Source of the DNA: Cranoglanis bouderius
Taxonomy: Eukaryota; Chordata; Actinopteri; Siluriformes; Cranoglanididae
Assembly: GCA_023630585.1 (NCBI GenBank)
Contig: CM042567.1
Coordinates: 2,284,001-2,348,000 of the forward strand
DNA: 64,000 bases
Direction: 5' to 3'
The position numbers and the translations under genes were made by a program. Below, piece after piece: positions 1-12,445 of this stretch. Position 1 is the first letter of the stretch, and each line of letters begins with the position of its first letter. Below the pieces are notes generated by a model that was given only the letters and a program-made list of their open reading frames with translations, did not search any database and was not told where the DNA came from.

Positions 1-1049
1 TTGATAAGTTACTTAAGATAAATAATTTTTAATGCATAAAATACTTGGGATAAGTTGCTTGTTTGGATCTGATGCTATGTTTAATATGTTGTTTTGTTTT
101 CTTAATAAGTTGTTCATTTGACATGTTGGCTGTTTGGAAAAGGTGATATTTTTGGTAAACTCAATGATCCATTAGCCTGATTGGTGCCTCTCTTAATTTT
201 TGGCTGTAAGTACGTAGGGGAGAGTTTGGCACTTTTTTAAAAAAGTTTCCATTTGCTTGGGAGCTCCATCAAATATGGACAAATATTTGAACCTCTTTAA
301 ATGTTACACAGGTGGAACGATCAGAAAATTCTGTTTTTATAGTTTATAAAGTTACAAATCATTTGAGCATGCTGGAACGTGCTGCTGATGATTTGCCTGA
401 CTTTTTCTTGTTGATCTTTTTGCCTTTAAGACTTGGATTTCCTCCACATTGCTCTGAGTGCTGAAAACTGCAGAGTGCTCACACTCGACATAACTTATGA
501 ACTTTGCAAGACTTAAAAAAAACTCCCTGTGTCTGACCTGTGGGTCTTTTCACCACAAATGATGGCTGTGTTTATGTCTGAAAGCTGCAGCAAGCGGCTC
601 TGAGGTCACGACTCTGCTTTTAGTCTCAGCTGAGGTGAGACATCAGGCAGAATAACTTAATATTTACAATTTATTTGCTTTAATTGCATCTTATAGAAAC
701 AACATGGAGGTGTCAGGTGTGACTGCATAAATATATTCGTGTAGATGGCAGCATAACTTCGTGCCAGCATGAACAGTGTTTTGAAAGTTTGCTGCCCTTC
801 ACTTGACCTTTAATTCCATGTAAAAATAACAGGGTCTTTTTAAAAAAAAATCCCTTTAGTGTTTGATTTATTTGAGAAGTATGAAAATGTCAGCAATAGG
901 AAAATGACACAGTGTTAAAACTGGGATTATTTTTGGCTTCTTTTGGTTTCCTCCAAACCTTTAAATCTAACAGAACTACAAGGTCGATCCAGATATTGGT
1001 CAAATAATCAATGCATGAACTAAATAAACAATTAGAACTCTTAAGTGAT
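1..1049. other. AT-rich DNA, nothing recognised
   Basis: No coding frame, RNA gene or clear repeat seen. Confidence 0.5.
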
Positions 1050-1440
1050 GTCTCTCTGGTTGAACCGTTAAAGGTTCTACGTAGAGTGTTTCCCTATCAG
1101 AAAAGGTTTCACGTATAACACTTTTAAGAGGATAAGGACTCTTAATTATTCAGTGAACCCTCAAAGAACACTTGAAGAACAAGTGTATAAAGTACTAAGA
1201 GCTAAATAAACACCTGGCACGTTCTAGGTCTTAAAAACGAAAATAATGAGCAGTAATCTGGAGTTTGTAACACACACTTACCCAGTTAATACCTACACTC
1301 TTAGAAGGAAGGGTTCTCTAAGGGATCTAGAAGGGTTTGATGGATTATTCTGAGCTTCTACTCGTACCTCTTTCTGGTTGGAAAACCTTTTGCTTTATGG
1401 TACTGCATAGAACATTTAAGGGTTCAAATGTGTTTAAGAG
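1050..1440. repeat. GGGTTC-type dispersed repeat copy
   Basis: Palindrome-rich DNA with GGTTCTACGTAGAG, TATCAGAAAAGGTTTC and AACCCTCAAAGAACACTTGAA motifs. The same motifs recur at 15960-17060, 18175-18350, 25450-25580, 40795-40930, 41755-41860 and 42615-42770. Non-coding. Confidence 0.6.
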
Positions 1441-1472
1441 TGTGTATAAAACTTAAAAGTAATATATCACTA

Positions 1473-1732
1473 GAGCCGGGCAATATGAGTATAATATTAA
1501 TACTGTGATTAATTATTATGTTCATTTGAGATATTGCAGGTATCATGATTTTTTTGTACATTTTTAAAACTAGCAATGAGCTGATTCAAGGTTTTTTCGT
1601 AAACATCGTAGACAAGTTTTTCAGATTTTTAAAAAAATTAAACGCTACTGCAGTTTGTTAGCAAACCTATATATCGTAATACATATCATGCATCGTAAAA
1701 ACGTCTTCAAGTATCGTCATATCATCCACCCC
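1473..1732. mobile_element. MITE-like element with GGGCAATAT / ATATC...CACCCCTG ends
   Basis: The left end AGAGCCGGGCAATATG is an imperfect inverse of the right end ATATCATCCACCCCTG. The interior is AT-rich and repeats TATCGTAA/ATCGTAAAAACGTC motifs. This matches a common hAT-like fish MITE layout. No coding capacity. Confidence 0.5.
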
Positions 1733-1837
1733 TGTTCATCACTTATTACTTCAAACCATTTCTGAACATAGACCTTTAAAAATACACCCAAGTGGAAAAG
1801 TACTCTCCTGTACGGAGCCCTGCTTTCGTTTTTGTGG

Positions 1838-1980
1838 CTTTTCCCCTCAGGGGTCTCAGTATGTGATCAGGTGTGCAGGAGGCCTCTGCCTCACTCCACC
1901 ATCATGGTGCTGCCAAGACCATGTTCCCCCGGGTTCCCTGAGCCCTATCCATCTCTCAGCTCCTGGAGCCAGCACACGTG
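1838..1980 (+). other. GC-richer segment with exon-like acceptor
   Basis: TTTTCCCCTCAG followed by about 130 bp that is open in more than one frame and GC-rich compared with surroundings, with CACCATCATGGTGCTGCC. It may be an exon remnant or a regulatory element. No protein family recognised. Confidence 0.15.
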
Positions 1981-3349
1981 TGTGTGAGTGTGAGCTTGTG
2001 TTCATGAAGGCACATTTTAACATCTAAGAAGTCTTACAACCTCGGATTGAAAACGGCTGGAAAGAGGCAGCAGACGCTGAGTGGTATAGCTCAGAGTGTA
2101 CTCCTGCCCGCTTCTTAAGAAATTCCTCACGTAATCCTTTAAAGCTTAATAAAACTGAACCTAAATAAAATTCTTGCACTGTGGGTTACGTGAGTTTGAC
2201 GTACGCAGAACGTTGTCATTTTCTTCAATCACAGGTCTATCCTTAGGGGATCTTCAACATATGATTTGATGTGGAGAATGTTATCGCACAGTTTTTATAT
2301 TTAACAATTGATAATCATATCTAATCATAATCCGTTCTTTTTGGTACCAGAAGGACCAGATGTTAGAAAAATGAAACAACAAAAAAAATTCTAATCTAGA
2401 GAGTTTTTCTCTTCCAGTACTTGTCCTTTCCTTTTGTGCTCCATTTTTATGTTTATAACCAAAATTCATTCTGATGTTTTTGGCGTTTCACCGTTAGAAA
2501 CGAATCACTTCGATTAAGCAACGCGACGTGATTGGACCGCTAATTAGTCACTTCAAAATCACGTGATCAAAGTAAACAAAGATGTAAGATGTGCGTCATA
2601 AAAGTCATGTGACTTTCCCTCAACCAATCACTGGCTCAGAAAAGTAAAAAGCGCGAGATGCGCCAGTTTCCCCGGAAATGACGATTTTGTTCTCTTGAAT
2701 ACTTTATTCCAATTTTTCACATTTTTTGCAAGTTAAATTCGCAACTTGGATGGAAACATAGCTATTGTAATGCAATATATCATGTGGAACAAGTCTTAGG
2801 AATTAGTTGTACTGGTTAAATGGAGTAATTCAGCTGTTGGATCGTGCAGTTAGCCACAAAGTCACAATGTGGGCTCACCTGTGTTGTTGGTGTTCATAGA
2901 ATGCCATGGAACGCCAAAGGGGCCATAAACGGCTCAAAATACGTCTTGTCCTTTCATAGAAACGCAAATGACGCCACATGTAGATGTTTTTCACGCCGTA
3001 TGAAGCATAAATAATGTTATTCTTACTTTTAACTACATTTACATCTAGGCAAGATGGCTGCCACATGTAAATTAACGTTAACCTCGACATATTATTATGT
3101 ATATAATATATATTGTATTACCAATGTAAATGGTGATGGAGCTGTAGTGTGATGTGATGTCACATCAGCTCCAGAGCGAGAGAAACGTACTCACAGCGAG
3201 ATTCGTTTACTGGCCTAGCATACCACCTATGTCGGTCACACCGCCGCCGTTTACACCTTCTTCGCAAGATAAACAATAAAGTCGCCTCCCATTTTGCCGC
3301 CAGGTTTGTTGCTGACATGCAAAATTAGAGGAAGTAGCAGTTGCAGCCG
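1981..3349. other. Noncoding DNA, nothing recognised
   Basis: AT-rich, with small GC-richer patches near 2480-2680 and 3140-3350. Short frames are not protein-like. Confidence 0.45.
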
Positions 3350-3850
3350 CACGTGTTGATCACGCCGCAAAGTGACACATAACTACTGTATGTCCGAGTG
3401 ATGCGTAAAAAATATTAAATAGGCATTTATAATTCCTCAAATTGTTGCATAAAAACATTTTAAATAGGTGTCGATCATGATGCAAAGTCAAGCGTAAAAA
3501 AGTGTTTTAAATAGGCCTTGATCATGCTTCGAAGTGACACACAAAAACATTTAAAATTTATATTGATCACGCCTCTAAGTGACATGTAAGAAACAAAATG
3601 ATGCATAAAAAAACAAATAGACTTAATTACATGTAAAAAAAAAAAAAAAACCATCAAAATTATTAAATACTGTTAACTACGTACTTATGATGGTGTAAAA
3701 TGATACATTAAAGCATATTATATAGGACTTAATCGTGCCTTAAAGCTCATTAAAAAAAATAAAATAAACCATGCTAAATAGGTGCTGATATGCCTAAGTG
3801 ATGCTTATGCTTAAAAAATGTGTCAAATAAGTCTTATAGTCAGGTCACAA
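3350..3850. repeat. Degenerate tandem repeat, unit about 46 bp
   Basis: Units carry TTGATCATGC..CGAAGTGACACA, then an A-rich run and TTAAATAGG. Examples are 3426-3470, 3471-3518 and 3519-3562 (45, 48 and 44 bp). The array decays at both ends and includes a poly-A run near 3636. Confidence 0.65.
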
Positions 3851-4724
3851 TGTGTGAAATGGGATCAGACCCGAAGATACTTCACTTTTGACTCTGTCAC
3901 TTTGTTTTTTTTTTTTTAAACATGTAAATTTAAGGCTTCATCAAACACCTATGTAACATGTTTTTTGGACAAATTGACCAATCAGGGAGCTCCTAGGCTG
4001 CCTTTGTTCCAGGTCTACATAAGTCGAATACAAATATTAATTTTGATATATAAAGTATAAGAACTAAAGCAGCTCCTTATGTAGGTTGCATATCCACATC
4101 TGATGTGCAGCATTTGAGGTGAATGTTGTAGTGATGGTGGACTGCATCTATGCATTTATAACTAGGATTAATGTAGGATTGTGACATGGTTAAAAGAGTA
4201 AATAAGTTAGATCATGGACACACGTTCCTGCCACACCAAACACAGCTGCTCCTGCGTCCTTGCATAACCCTCCTCTGTTTGGAATGTAGCTACAGTATGT
4301 CATGACCCAAAAATCCTCTGGACAAACACCTGTGGCAGGACGACAACCAGATTATGATCGTCATACCAGGATTAAGTACGAAGAGGACGCCCCGAGACTG
4401 CTTTAAGAACACAACAGGCAGACTTCAACCTGATGGCCTGTGCTCTCTGTAGTTCCTGTGATGGCTGCTTGTGGATTGTGAAATTCAGAACGGTCTGGGT
4501 TTTTAAAAAAATCTGAAACACACCCCTGGGTAGAACAGAGTAACAGTGTAAATAGGACACTAATGTTAAATTATCTGACAAACAACCGAAAATGGACCTG
4601 GGACACCAGATCAGGCTGATAACTTTCACAGCTTGCAGCGGATTTTTAATTCAAATGACGAACGACTACAATCAACAGAGCTCATTTTCAACAACAGCAA
4701 TTAATCACAAAAGCTTTTTAGCGA
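3851..4724. other. Noncoding DNA, nothing recognised
   Basis: Only short unrelated frames; no known repeat identified. Confidence 0.45.
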
Positions 4725-5045
4725 GCAAGAGCAAGAGCTACTGTTACCACGCTAAAGTTGATTATGTTCCTTTAACAGCACATCCTGAAGTGTTTTATTC
4801 CTCTTATACCAAAGCAATTTGCCAAAAGTTACAATTTCTTATTTATTAAAGAATGACTCACAATACTTTTCATCCATTTACAGTTACATTTAATGTTGTA
4901 GAACGTCCAAGAAACATTATAACATTATAGCAGCTATAAACAGTCCTTACTTCACCGGCCTCTCTTTATTCTCTCACTTCAAGTTAATAAGATGAAAAAA
5001 CTTAAGGACTTGAGGACATTCCAAGAGCTACTTGGAAAGACTCAG
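4725..5045 (+). repeat. Hairpin-type dispersed repeat (family A) copy
   Basis: Family A is a roughly 600-bp non-coding repeat found 12 times in this window. Diagnostic parts here are CTACTGTTACCACGCTAAAG, TTATTCCTCTTATACCAAAG and TAGCAGCTATAAACAGTCC. The core contains inverted segments around TATAGGAAAATAATCAAC in better copies. Confidence 0.65.
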
Positions 5046-7864
5046 TGCTAATCTTCTTCTTCTTCTTCTTCTTCTTTTTTTAAGTTGTAATGATTTTAAC
5101 AGCTGATGAGGCAGTCTGGAGATTCCTTATAGCCACCGGAGAGAGTTGGGAAAAAATCCGGACACCATCCTGACTTGCGACTTGTTTGGTCGGGAAGTAA
5201 AAAAGCGTTTGACATCACTCGAAGCTTTTCTGAAAACTTTGGAAGGTCCACTGTGAGCAACACCCCCCCCCCTCCCCCCCCCACAAACCCCCCTTCCACC
5301 ACCACCATCACCCCAAAAAAAAACCCCACCCTAGACAACTGTCAAATGCCTCTTTGATAATTCTTTCATAGCTAATTCAATATGTGTTCAAGAAGTTACA
5401 TTACAAGGATGCCCTATATAGCTCCGCCCATCCCAAACCAGTCAAAGGAAAACACCAGAAATTGAAGGCATTGATAACAGAAGAATAATGAAGCTAATTA
5501 TGAAAAGAAGTGCACAGGATTTTTAAAAAATCAGCTGTTTATGATCTGAAGCAGCCAAGATTAATGACTGCTGTTGAAGCATCTTTAAACTCTTTAATTT
5601 GTTTGCTTTTCCTCGGCACCAGGGATGTACCAGGACAGACGCCAAATCCCACGTGGTTTCCCGCGTCTCCTGGTCGGTAAACTGTCGCCTCCTCCCAGAT
5701 TGGGTTACTCACCGCTCAGAACTGTGATGTCATTACCAGACTACGAGCCTTTAATTCTTTGTGTTTATGGGATCCTGTGTGTATATATATATATATATAA
5801 AACCTAAACTATACACTCTTCTTTAATTAAAGAATTAGACTGTCTGCTCAGCCATGCTGGTTAGATAGTATTTTTAGGTACGGCCACATACATAACACCA
5901 CTGAACGACTACGTTTACATTTTAAACCAAGTTTCGGTTTTAAAACAATGTAATAATCCAAAAGGACCTTTTCATGTCTCCGTCCTTCTTCTCTGGCGAA
6001 TTGTTTTGCTACGCCGACTTTTCAGTTCACACAGGAATTACAGGAATTCCTCTGATCTGCTGAAACTCCTTCGTTCTTAGACGGCTTTGAGGATAAATTA
6101 TGTTCAATAGAAGTGAGACACATTTCACTTCATGAAAATGATCCAAAAACTGTCATCATGGTTCAGAAATGACTACGTTAATTAGAAAGCCTGGGTCCAG
6201 ACGCTTCCTTTTCATTCCTCATCACTGACCCAAATTATAAGAAAATCTTCAATTTGAATAACGATGTGGAAGAATAATGATGTGCGGTGATTCATCGATA
6301 TTCATCGTTTGTTTTCTTTCTATTCGGTAGATAGAATTAAACATGTATTTAGGACAAATCTGTTTCTTCTAACGACAAGTGGGCATTTGGGTTAATTTAA
6401 AATTCACGCACAGATTGCCCACGTTGTTTCTTCTGTAGACTCGGGTGTGTTTGTGTGAGGTCATGTGGTACAGCATCTCTATGCTTATTGGTCACTCGAA
6501 TAACAAGGAATAGTGGCTCTCTCTTTGATGCAATGCTGTAAAATCGAGATTGTTCTTGAATTGAATTGAATTGAATCGAGAAATGAATTTTTGTGCAGCC
6601 CTCGTAGAGATGATCGGTCATGCAGTTTGGTTTCAACCTTTATCTGGGTAAAGAATTAAAGACACACGTGCTCCTCACTTGACCTACTACACTAACATGC
6701 AAATTCACCTATAGATTCAACGATGTTGGATGGGACTTCAGTAGCACGTCTGATGCCGAGCAAACCACAACGAAAGAGTTTTACAGATACTTTAAAAGCC
6801 GTAAAAACGTCTGAGCTACGTTTATAAGCTTGCAAGTATGCTTAATTTGAAAGGAATGGCTAGCGAAGACTTTTCATTTGGATCACAAATGGACTAAATA
6901 TCCTCCACTAAGAAAGGAATTATTATTAAATGAATTATAGTTTTTTTTTATATACATTGTTTTAAACTGATGACTAGCTTAGATAAAGCAATCTACTGTA
7001 GCTAGCATTGTTTCAAGGTGTTCAGAATCAGTAATTATGATAACATTATTCGACTAGTTAATCTTCTGGGTAAAAACTTATCCAGATCTGTGTAGCTACA
7101 AATTGAAATCCATTAAGTTGCTCAAATTGATCAAGTTTTTTTTTTTAAAAACGTCTTTTTCAGAGCAAACAGATTTATATGTTTGGCCGAGAAGACATGA
7201 ACAAATGAAATGTTCAGCTGTTGCTCGGTGGAAATGCACTTGTCTTTGCTATCGTTTTCGAATCCCTATACTGAGTTTTATCAGACTTGAGGGAGTAAAT
7301 GGATTTAGTGATAAATGATAAACACAGACGAGTGAGTAACCGCCTGAGAGCGCAAAGTGCCTCGAAGCGAACCATCCCCTTTCCTCCGCAGAACCATAGT
7401 AACTTCCAGTGTTACTGAGCAATGTTCTGCGGTCAGATTCCCGATAATCACGTAAAGGTAATACGGAGGGGTAACTAGATGAACGATGACTTTAACACGA
7501 TGATACATGTTTATATGCAGAAACGTTAGTGGACTATTTGATAGCGAGGTAGCTGAAGTGTCTAGAAGCTAATGCATATACATGTATCTGGATTGGATCC
7601 TGCTCAGATTTCAACCAAATACGTTTACACTCGTAGTCTAATCTGATTGCTGTATGCATGTTTAACATGCAAATCAACTCATTAACATTTCAGCTTGTTG
7701 TTTTTATGTTTCCAATTGGTTTCTGTAGAACATTTTTGTTTGCAGATTCAAAATTACGCTTAATGCGCCAACCTTGATAGGACCACGTCATGATGCTACC
7801 ACATGATGTTATGACGTAACAAGTCATAAGGGAGAAGTTGCTGAATGTGGCTTTGAGAGAATAA
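5046..7864. other. Noncoding DNA with low-complexity patches
   Basis: Contains a (CTT)n run near 5055-5075, a poly-C stretch near 5262-5292 and a short (TA)n near 5783-5800. Otherwise I recognise nothing except the element end at 6530-6603. Confidence 0.45.
6530..6603. repeat. Decayed DNA-element end
   Basis: An AATCGAG-rich stretch ending TTTGTGCAGCCCT, like one end of a dispersed non-autonomous DNA element. The other end was not located. Confidence 0.3.
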
Positions 7865-8000
7865 CAGTAGTTATTAAAGAATGTGACATACTTTTTATCC
7901 ATTTAAAGGTTAATGTAATGTTGTGGAACATTCGTGAAACAGGTTAAAGCAGCTATAAACAGTTGTTCCCTCAGCAGCTTCTCTTTTTTTTCCTGAACAA
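7865..8000 (+). repeat. Family A repeat, fragment
   Basis: Contains ATACTTTTTATCCATTTAAA, AATGTTGTGGAACATTCG and AGCAGCTATAAACAGTTGTT. Confidence 0.55.
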
Positions 8001-8538
8001 AAAACACAACTTGTCGCCTCCCCTCGTTGCCCCCCGTCATTCTGTTCAGAGCCAAATCTCAGTCAGCACTAATTATGTTACCTGAGACTCAGATGCATGG
8101 CTCAAAGTTTCGACATCTGAGAACAGAAGGAATGCTTTACAGGTCCCGGTGCTGAGGCACGGCTGTGGGTCAGTGAGGGCGGAGGCGAGGCTGAAAGACC
8201 TGGTCTGTGCTACCTGTGGCCATGCGGTTTCCCCTCAACACCCCCCCCCCCCCCCACGACTCCACAACCCCTGGAGGGCTTGAGTATGGAAAAGCCCAGA
8301 GTGCTCGAGCAGAGGAGGAGAAAGATCCAGCGACAGGTAGGCAGATGTGGAGCTTCTGATCTGCGCTCGGGTCAGAACGTTGAAAAATGGCCTTTCAGCT
8401 TTTCAGGAAGCTCTGTTCAGTATTGTAGAAATGGATGACTCTTTCCTGGAACTGAACTAGGGATGATTCAGAGAAATTCACACAATAAATTATTTCTGCA
8501 TTTCAAGAGAGAAAAAAAACAAACCCAGAACGATTCAT

Positions 8539-8540
<2 letters not shown>

Positions 8541-8593
<53 letters not shown>
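8541..8593. repeat. (CA)n microsatellite
   Basis: An uninterrupted CA run. Confidence 0.95.
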
Positions 8594-8595
<2 letters not shown>

Positions 8596-8904
8596 TGAGA
8601 AAGTGTGTCTATGGAGTTATATTTCTTTCACAACTAATCATTCATGTGTGAATGCAATAATGAGAAATTTATGAGTTATAAATCCAGATTTTTAAAAATG
8701 GCTAACATTTACAACAAGGCCATATGTATTATGAACAAACTATGAATACATTCCTAACTTTTAATAATGCACTCATAAAGAATTATACACATTGTTATTA
8801 TATGAGTAATTACATAGAAAATGGATCTGAGTATAGAATAATGTTTATAATGCATTATGAATTACAAAATGCAGAAAATGTGTGGAGTCAGCTGTCTGAG
8901 AGAG

Positions 8905-9090
8905 GGGGATAGACAGATCGTAAAAGACAGACAGACAGAGAGACACAGGGAAAGACCAACAGACAGAGAAAGACAGACACACAGAGACAGACAGACAGAC
9001 GGATACAAACAGGGAGTCAGACAGGAGTCTGACAGAGAAGCACGCAGACAGACAGAGCAAGAGACGGAAAAAGACATGGACAGAGAGAAA
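8905..9090. repeat. Imperfect GACA array
   Basis: ACAGACAGACAGAGAGACAC-type sequence, the same theme as at 13310-14100. Confidence 0.85.
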
Positions 9091-9932
9091 GAAGGTCATC
9101 CCTCTAGTGACAACTTATTCTCACCGGACACAATTACTAAATAATAGGATCAAAAACGATTTAAAACACACTCAACAGTACGTACTATACGAACAATACT
9201 GCCTTGCAAAATTTCAAAGTCATCTCGGCCTTAACCTGAAAGACATCCTCGTCCGCTCTAGATTCACCTCCACGGGACTCCATTAAAAACCAGGATTCCC
9301 ATAGGACTTAACGAAAGGGTAAGAAATCACATTAAATGATCAAGTTTCAAAGATCAAGCCAGGGATATTCTTATTGCCTTTTTGTCTACATGTATCTGAA
9401 TCTGTATCCATCATATTGCACAAGTTTTAATTCTAACAAAGCCATGATGGTCACGTTTTAAGCATCGAGTCAGAGGTTTCCATTGTCCACACAAGGGCAG
9501 AATCCAAATCCGTTATATAGCACACAAGTTTTAGCCAAAGGTTTACACCAGGTTTGAATTTTTATGACCATAGAAAAAGATTAACAAGTAGGCCTTAAAA
9601 TGTCTCTTAAAGGTATCAGGGGAGCCATAAAACAACAAAGCCTGTCTGGGTAAATAGAACACCAGGTTTGATAACAGGAGGCTGGATGAGGGGCCAAGGG
9701 GGAACATTTTTGATTCTAGACTATAGTGACTAACACAAATGGAGTGTGAAAAAAATAAGATTGAACACAAAACATTAAATATGAGGGTGAATTAAGCGCT
9801 TACCTTTTACAGAGTAGATGAGAATCAAGCACTTACTTTATGAATGTAATAGCACTAAGAGTGAAAATAGCACTTACCTTTTAAGCACCCTTCTATGTTG
9901 AACCTATTGGACACAACCATAGCACTTATATA

Positions 9933-11504
9933 CAGTGGGTATAGAAAAGAATCACCCCCTTTAAAATAATCACATTTTGTTGCTTTTCAGCCTGAAATGA
10001 AGACGGACACAGTTTTTGTTTTATCCAGCTCTATTTACTCAGTGCAACTTATCACATCCAAGTGAAAGATACAACGCCAACATGTTAGAATTAAAAAAAA
10101 AAAAATAATTGAAAAACAGAATCACAGAGTTGGAAAAAGGATCACCCCCTTGCTTCAATTTGCCTTAATTTTTTAATTACACCCTTTAGTCTGTTGGGAT
10201 ATGTCTCTACTAACTTTGCACATCTAGACTTTGCAATATTTGCCCACTCTTCCTTGCAGAACTGCTCAAGTTCAGTTAAATGTGATGGTGACCGTTTGTG
10301 GACTGCAGTCTTCAAGTCATTCCACAGATTTTCAATGGGGTTTAAGTCTGGGCTCTGACTAGGCCATGGAAGGACATTCAACTTTTTCTCCTTCAACCAC
10401 TGTGTGGTCAGTTTTGCTGTGTGCTTTGGGTCATTGTCATGTTGGAAGGTAAACCTTCTTCCCATTGACAACTTTCTGGCAGAGGGCAGCAGATTTTCCT
10501 CAAGAATTTGGCGGTATTTGGCCCCATCCATTTTCCTTCTATCCTGACAAGTGCTCCAGTCCCTGCTACACAGAAACACCCCCATAACAGGATATTACCA
10601 CCTCCATGCTTTACTGTGGGAATGGTGTTATTTGGATGGTGGGCTGTATTGGATTTCCACCAGACATATCGTTTGATGTTGAGGCCAAATAATTCAATTT
10701 TTTCCATGTGGCCTCAGAATCTTCAAGGTGCGTTTTAGCAAAGCTCAGTCGAGGGTGGCTTTTTTCTTGTAACCCTCCCATACAAGCCACATTTGTGGAG
10801 AATTTGTGATATTGTTGTAACATGCACACAATGACCACTCTTTGTCATAAATTCCTGCAACTGCTTCAGGGTTGCTGTAGGCCTCTTGGTAGCCTCTCTG
10901 ACCAGTTTCCTCCTGGCTCTTTCATCCAGTTTGGAGCGACGTCCTGATCCAGGGAGGGTCTGTGTTGTACCAAATACCTTCCACTTCTTAATAATAGACT
11001 TCACTGTGCTTCTAGGCATTGATAAAGCATTTGAAATGTTTTTGTATCCATCTCCTGACTTGTGCCTGTCCATAACTTTATCCCGGAGATCTTTTGACAG
11101 TGCCTTGCCACCCATAGTTGATTGTTTGCTTCAGTTGCACTACAAAATGCTCCAGGAAAGCTCTTTTCATGCTGAGCTAATCAAAATGACCACGGCTTGA
11201 TCAAAGTCAAATGGCTTTGTGTACCATTGAAAAGGTGATTAGCTACACCTGATTGAGGTTACAAGTCATTTTTAGGAGGGGGGTGATCCTTTTTCCAACT
11301 CAGTGATTCTGTTTTTTTTTTTTTATTATTATTTAATTTTTTTTTTTCTGACATGTTGGTGTTATATCTTTCACTTGGATGTTATAAGTTGCACTGAGTA
11401 AATACAGCGGGATAAAACAAAAACTGTGTCCGTCTTCATTTCAGACTGAAAAGCAACAAAATGTGATTATTTAAAAGGGGGGTGATTATTTTCTATACAC
11501 ACTG
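9933..11504 (-). mobile_element. Tc1/mariner transposon, degraded, IR/DR type
   Basis: The element starts CAGTGGGTATAG and ends with the inverted version, between TA dinucleotides (9931-9932 and 11505-11506). Terminal inverted repeats are about 220 bp and carry an inner repeated ATCACCCCC motif (near 10141 and 11281), the IR/DR layout of many fish Tc1 elements. The minus-strand interior encodes a Tc1 transposase broken by frameshifts and deletions. Poly-A/T-rich DNA sits inside both repeats. Confidence 0.92.
10142..11115 (-). pseudogene. Tc1 transposase remnant
   Basis: The N-terminal part (10735-11115) has the paired-type HTH, with GDGYKNISNALSMPRSTVKS and a GSGRRSK linker. The catalytic part (10142-10707) has HDNDPKHTA with the second Asp and SPDLNPIENLW with the Glu. 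The segment that should read VLWSDET is missing at about 10695-10710, so the first catalytic Asp is lost and the frame shifts. At least two more frame changes separate the pieces. No active enzyme can be made. Confidence 0.9.
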
Positions 11505-11519
11505 TAGTCATCCTTAATA

Positions 11520-12075
11520 TGAATTTACAGAGGTCCGTAATCGCCTGACCCAAATCCTAATCCTGTCCTCAACTCCCTACCCTTATCCTACCCAAAACCT
11601 AATGCCTAACCCTAATCCCTGACCCAAATCCCAACACCTACCCCAAACTCCTTACCCTAACCATACCCCAATCCTACCCAAAATGTAACCCCTTACCTAA
11701 ACCTCAAACCCGAATCCTTGGCCCAAACCCCAACACGTAAACCCTAGCTCTAACCCCTTACCTAAACCCCGACATCTAATTCCTGACCCCAACCCAAATC
11801 CTGTGACCTGAATCCTCACACCCCATCCTAACCCCCAACCTGATCAAACCCCAACTCTTAACCCTTATCCTAAACCACTGACTCAAATCCTAACCCCTCA
11901 CTCTAACCCCTAACCTGAACTCCCACCCAAATTCCAACTCCCAACCCCCTTCCTATAGTCCTGAATCTAACCCGAACCCCTTACCCCAACATGGGACCCT
12001 AACCTCTAACCCTAAAAACCTCTAACCCTAAAAACCTTTAACCCAAAATCTAATCTCTGACTCTACCCCTAACTC
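11520..12075. repeat. Degenerate telomere-like CCCTAA-rich block
   Basis: About 550 bp of plus-strand CCTAACCC, CCCAAACC and CCTTACCC variants. It is similar to vertebrate telomere repeat CCCTAA but heavily diverged. It starts 15 bp after the Tc1 element ending at 11504. Confidence 0.7.
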
Positions 12076-12179
12076 CAACCATTGATCCTACATCTATGGG
12101 CTCCTGGCCACCAACTCAGACCAGAGGAAGAATAAGTTTCCAAGTAAAATTGCCTGCAATGTAAATAAAATGAAACAGA

Positions 12180-12300
12180 GCCTGTAACACCAACTTTAAC
12201 TCTAATTCTAACTTTAACCTTAACACTAACTTTAACTTTAAATCTAACTTTAACTTTAACTCTAATTTTAACTCCAACTCTAACTCTAACCAACTTTGAC
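12180..12300. repeat. (TAACTT/TAACTC)n hexamer-like array
   Basis: Imperfect six-base repeats such as ACTTTAACTCTAA continue the theme of the CCCTAA block after about 100 bp of unique DNA. Confidence 0.65.
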
Positions 12301-12347
12301 TTCATAGAGACAGAGATATAGAAGCAGATAGAAAGACAGAAAGGCAA

Positions 12348-12348
<1 letters not shown>

Positions 12349-12419
<71 letters not shown>

Positions 12420-12445
12420 GCAGACAGACAGACAGACAGACAGAC
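12349..12445. repeat. (GA)n then (CAGA)n microsatellites
   Basis: Pure GA to about 12416, then GACAGACA to about 12445. Confidence 0.9.

Larger units (their letters stand above)
8001..9930. other. Noncoding DNA apart from listed microsatellites
   Basis: Includes a poly-C run near 8241-8257. No coding exon recognised. Confidence 0.45.

Noticed and set aside
8457..8651. Thr/His-repeat frame
   Set aside because: Translation of a (CA)n microsatellite.
10508..10738. Plus-strand frames over the Tc1 elements (10508-10738, 10886-11200, 44993-45178, 27666-27920)
   Set aside because: Antisense to transposase remnants.
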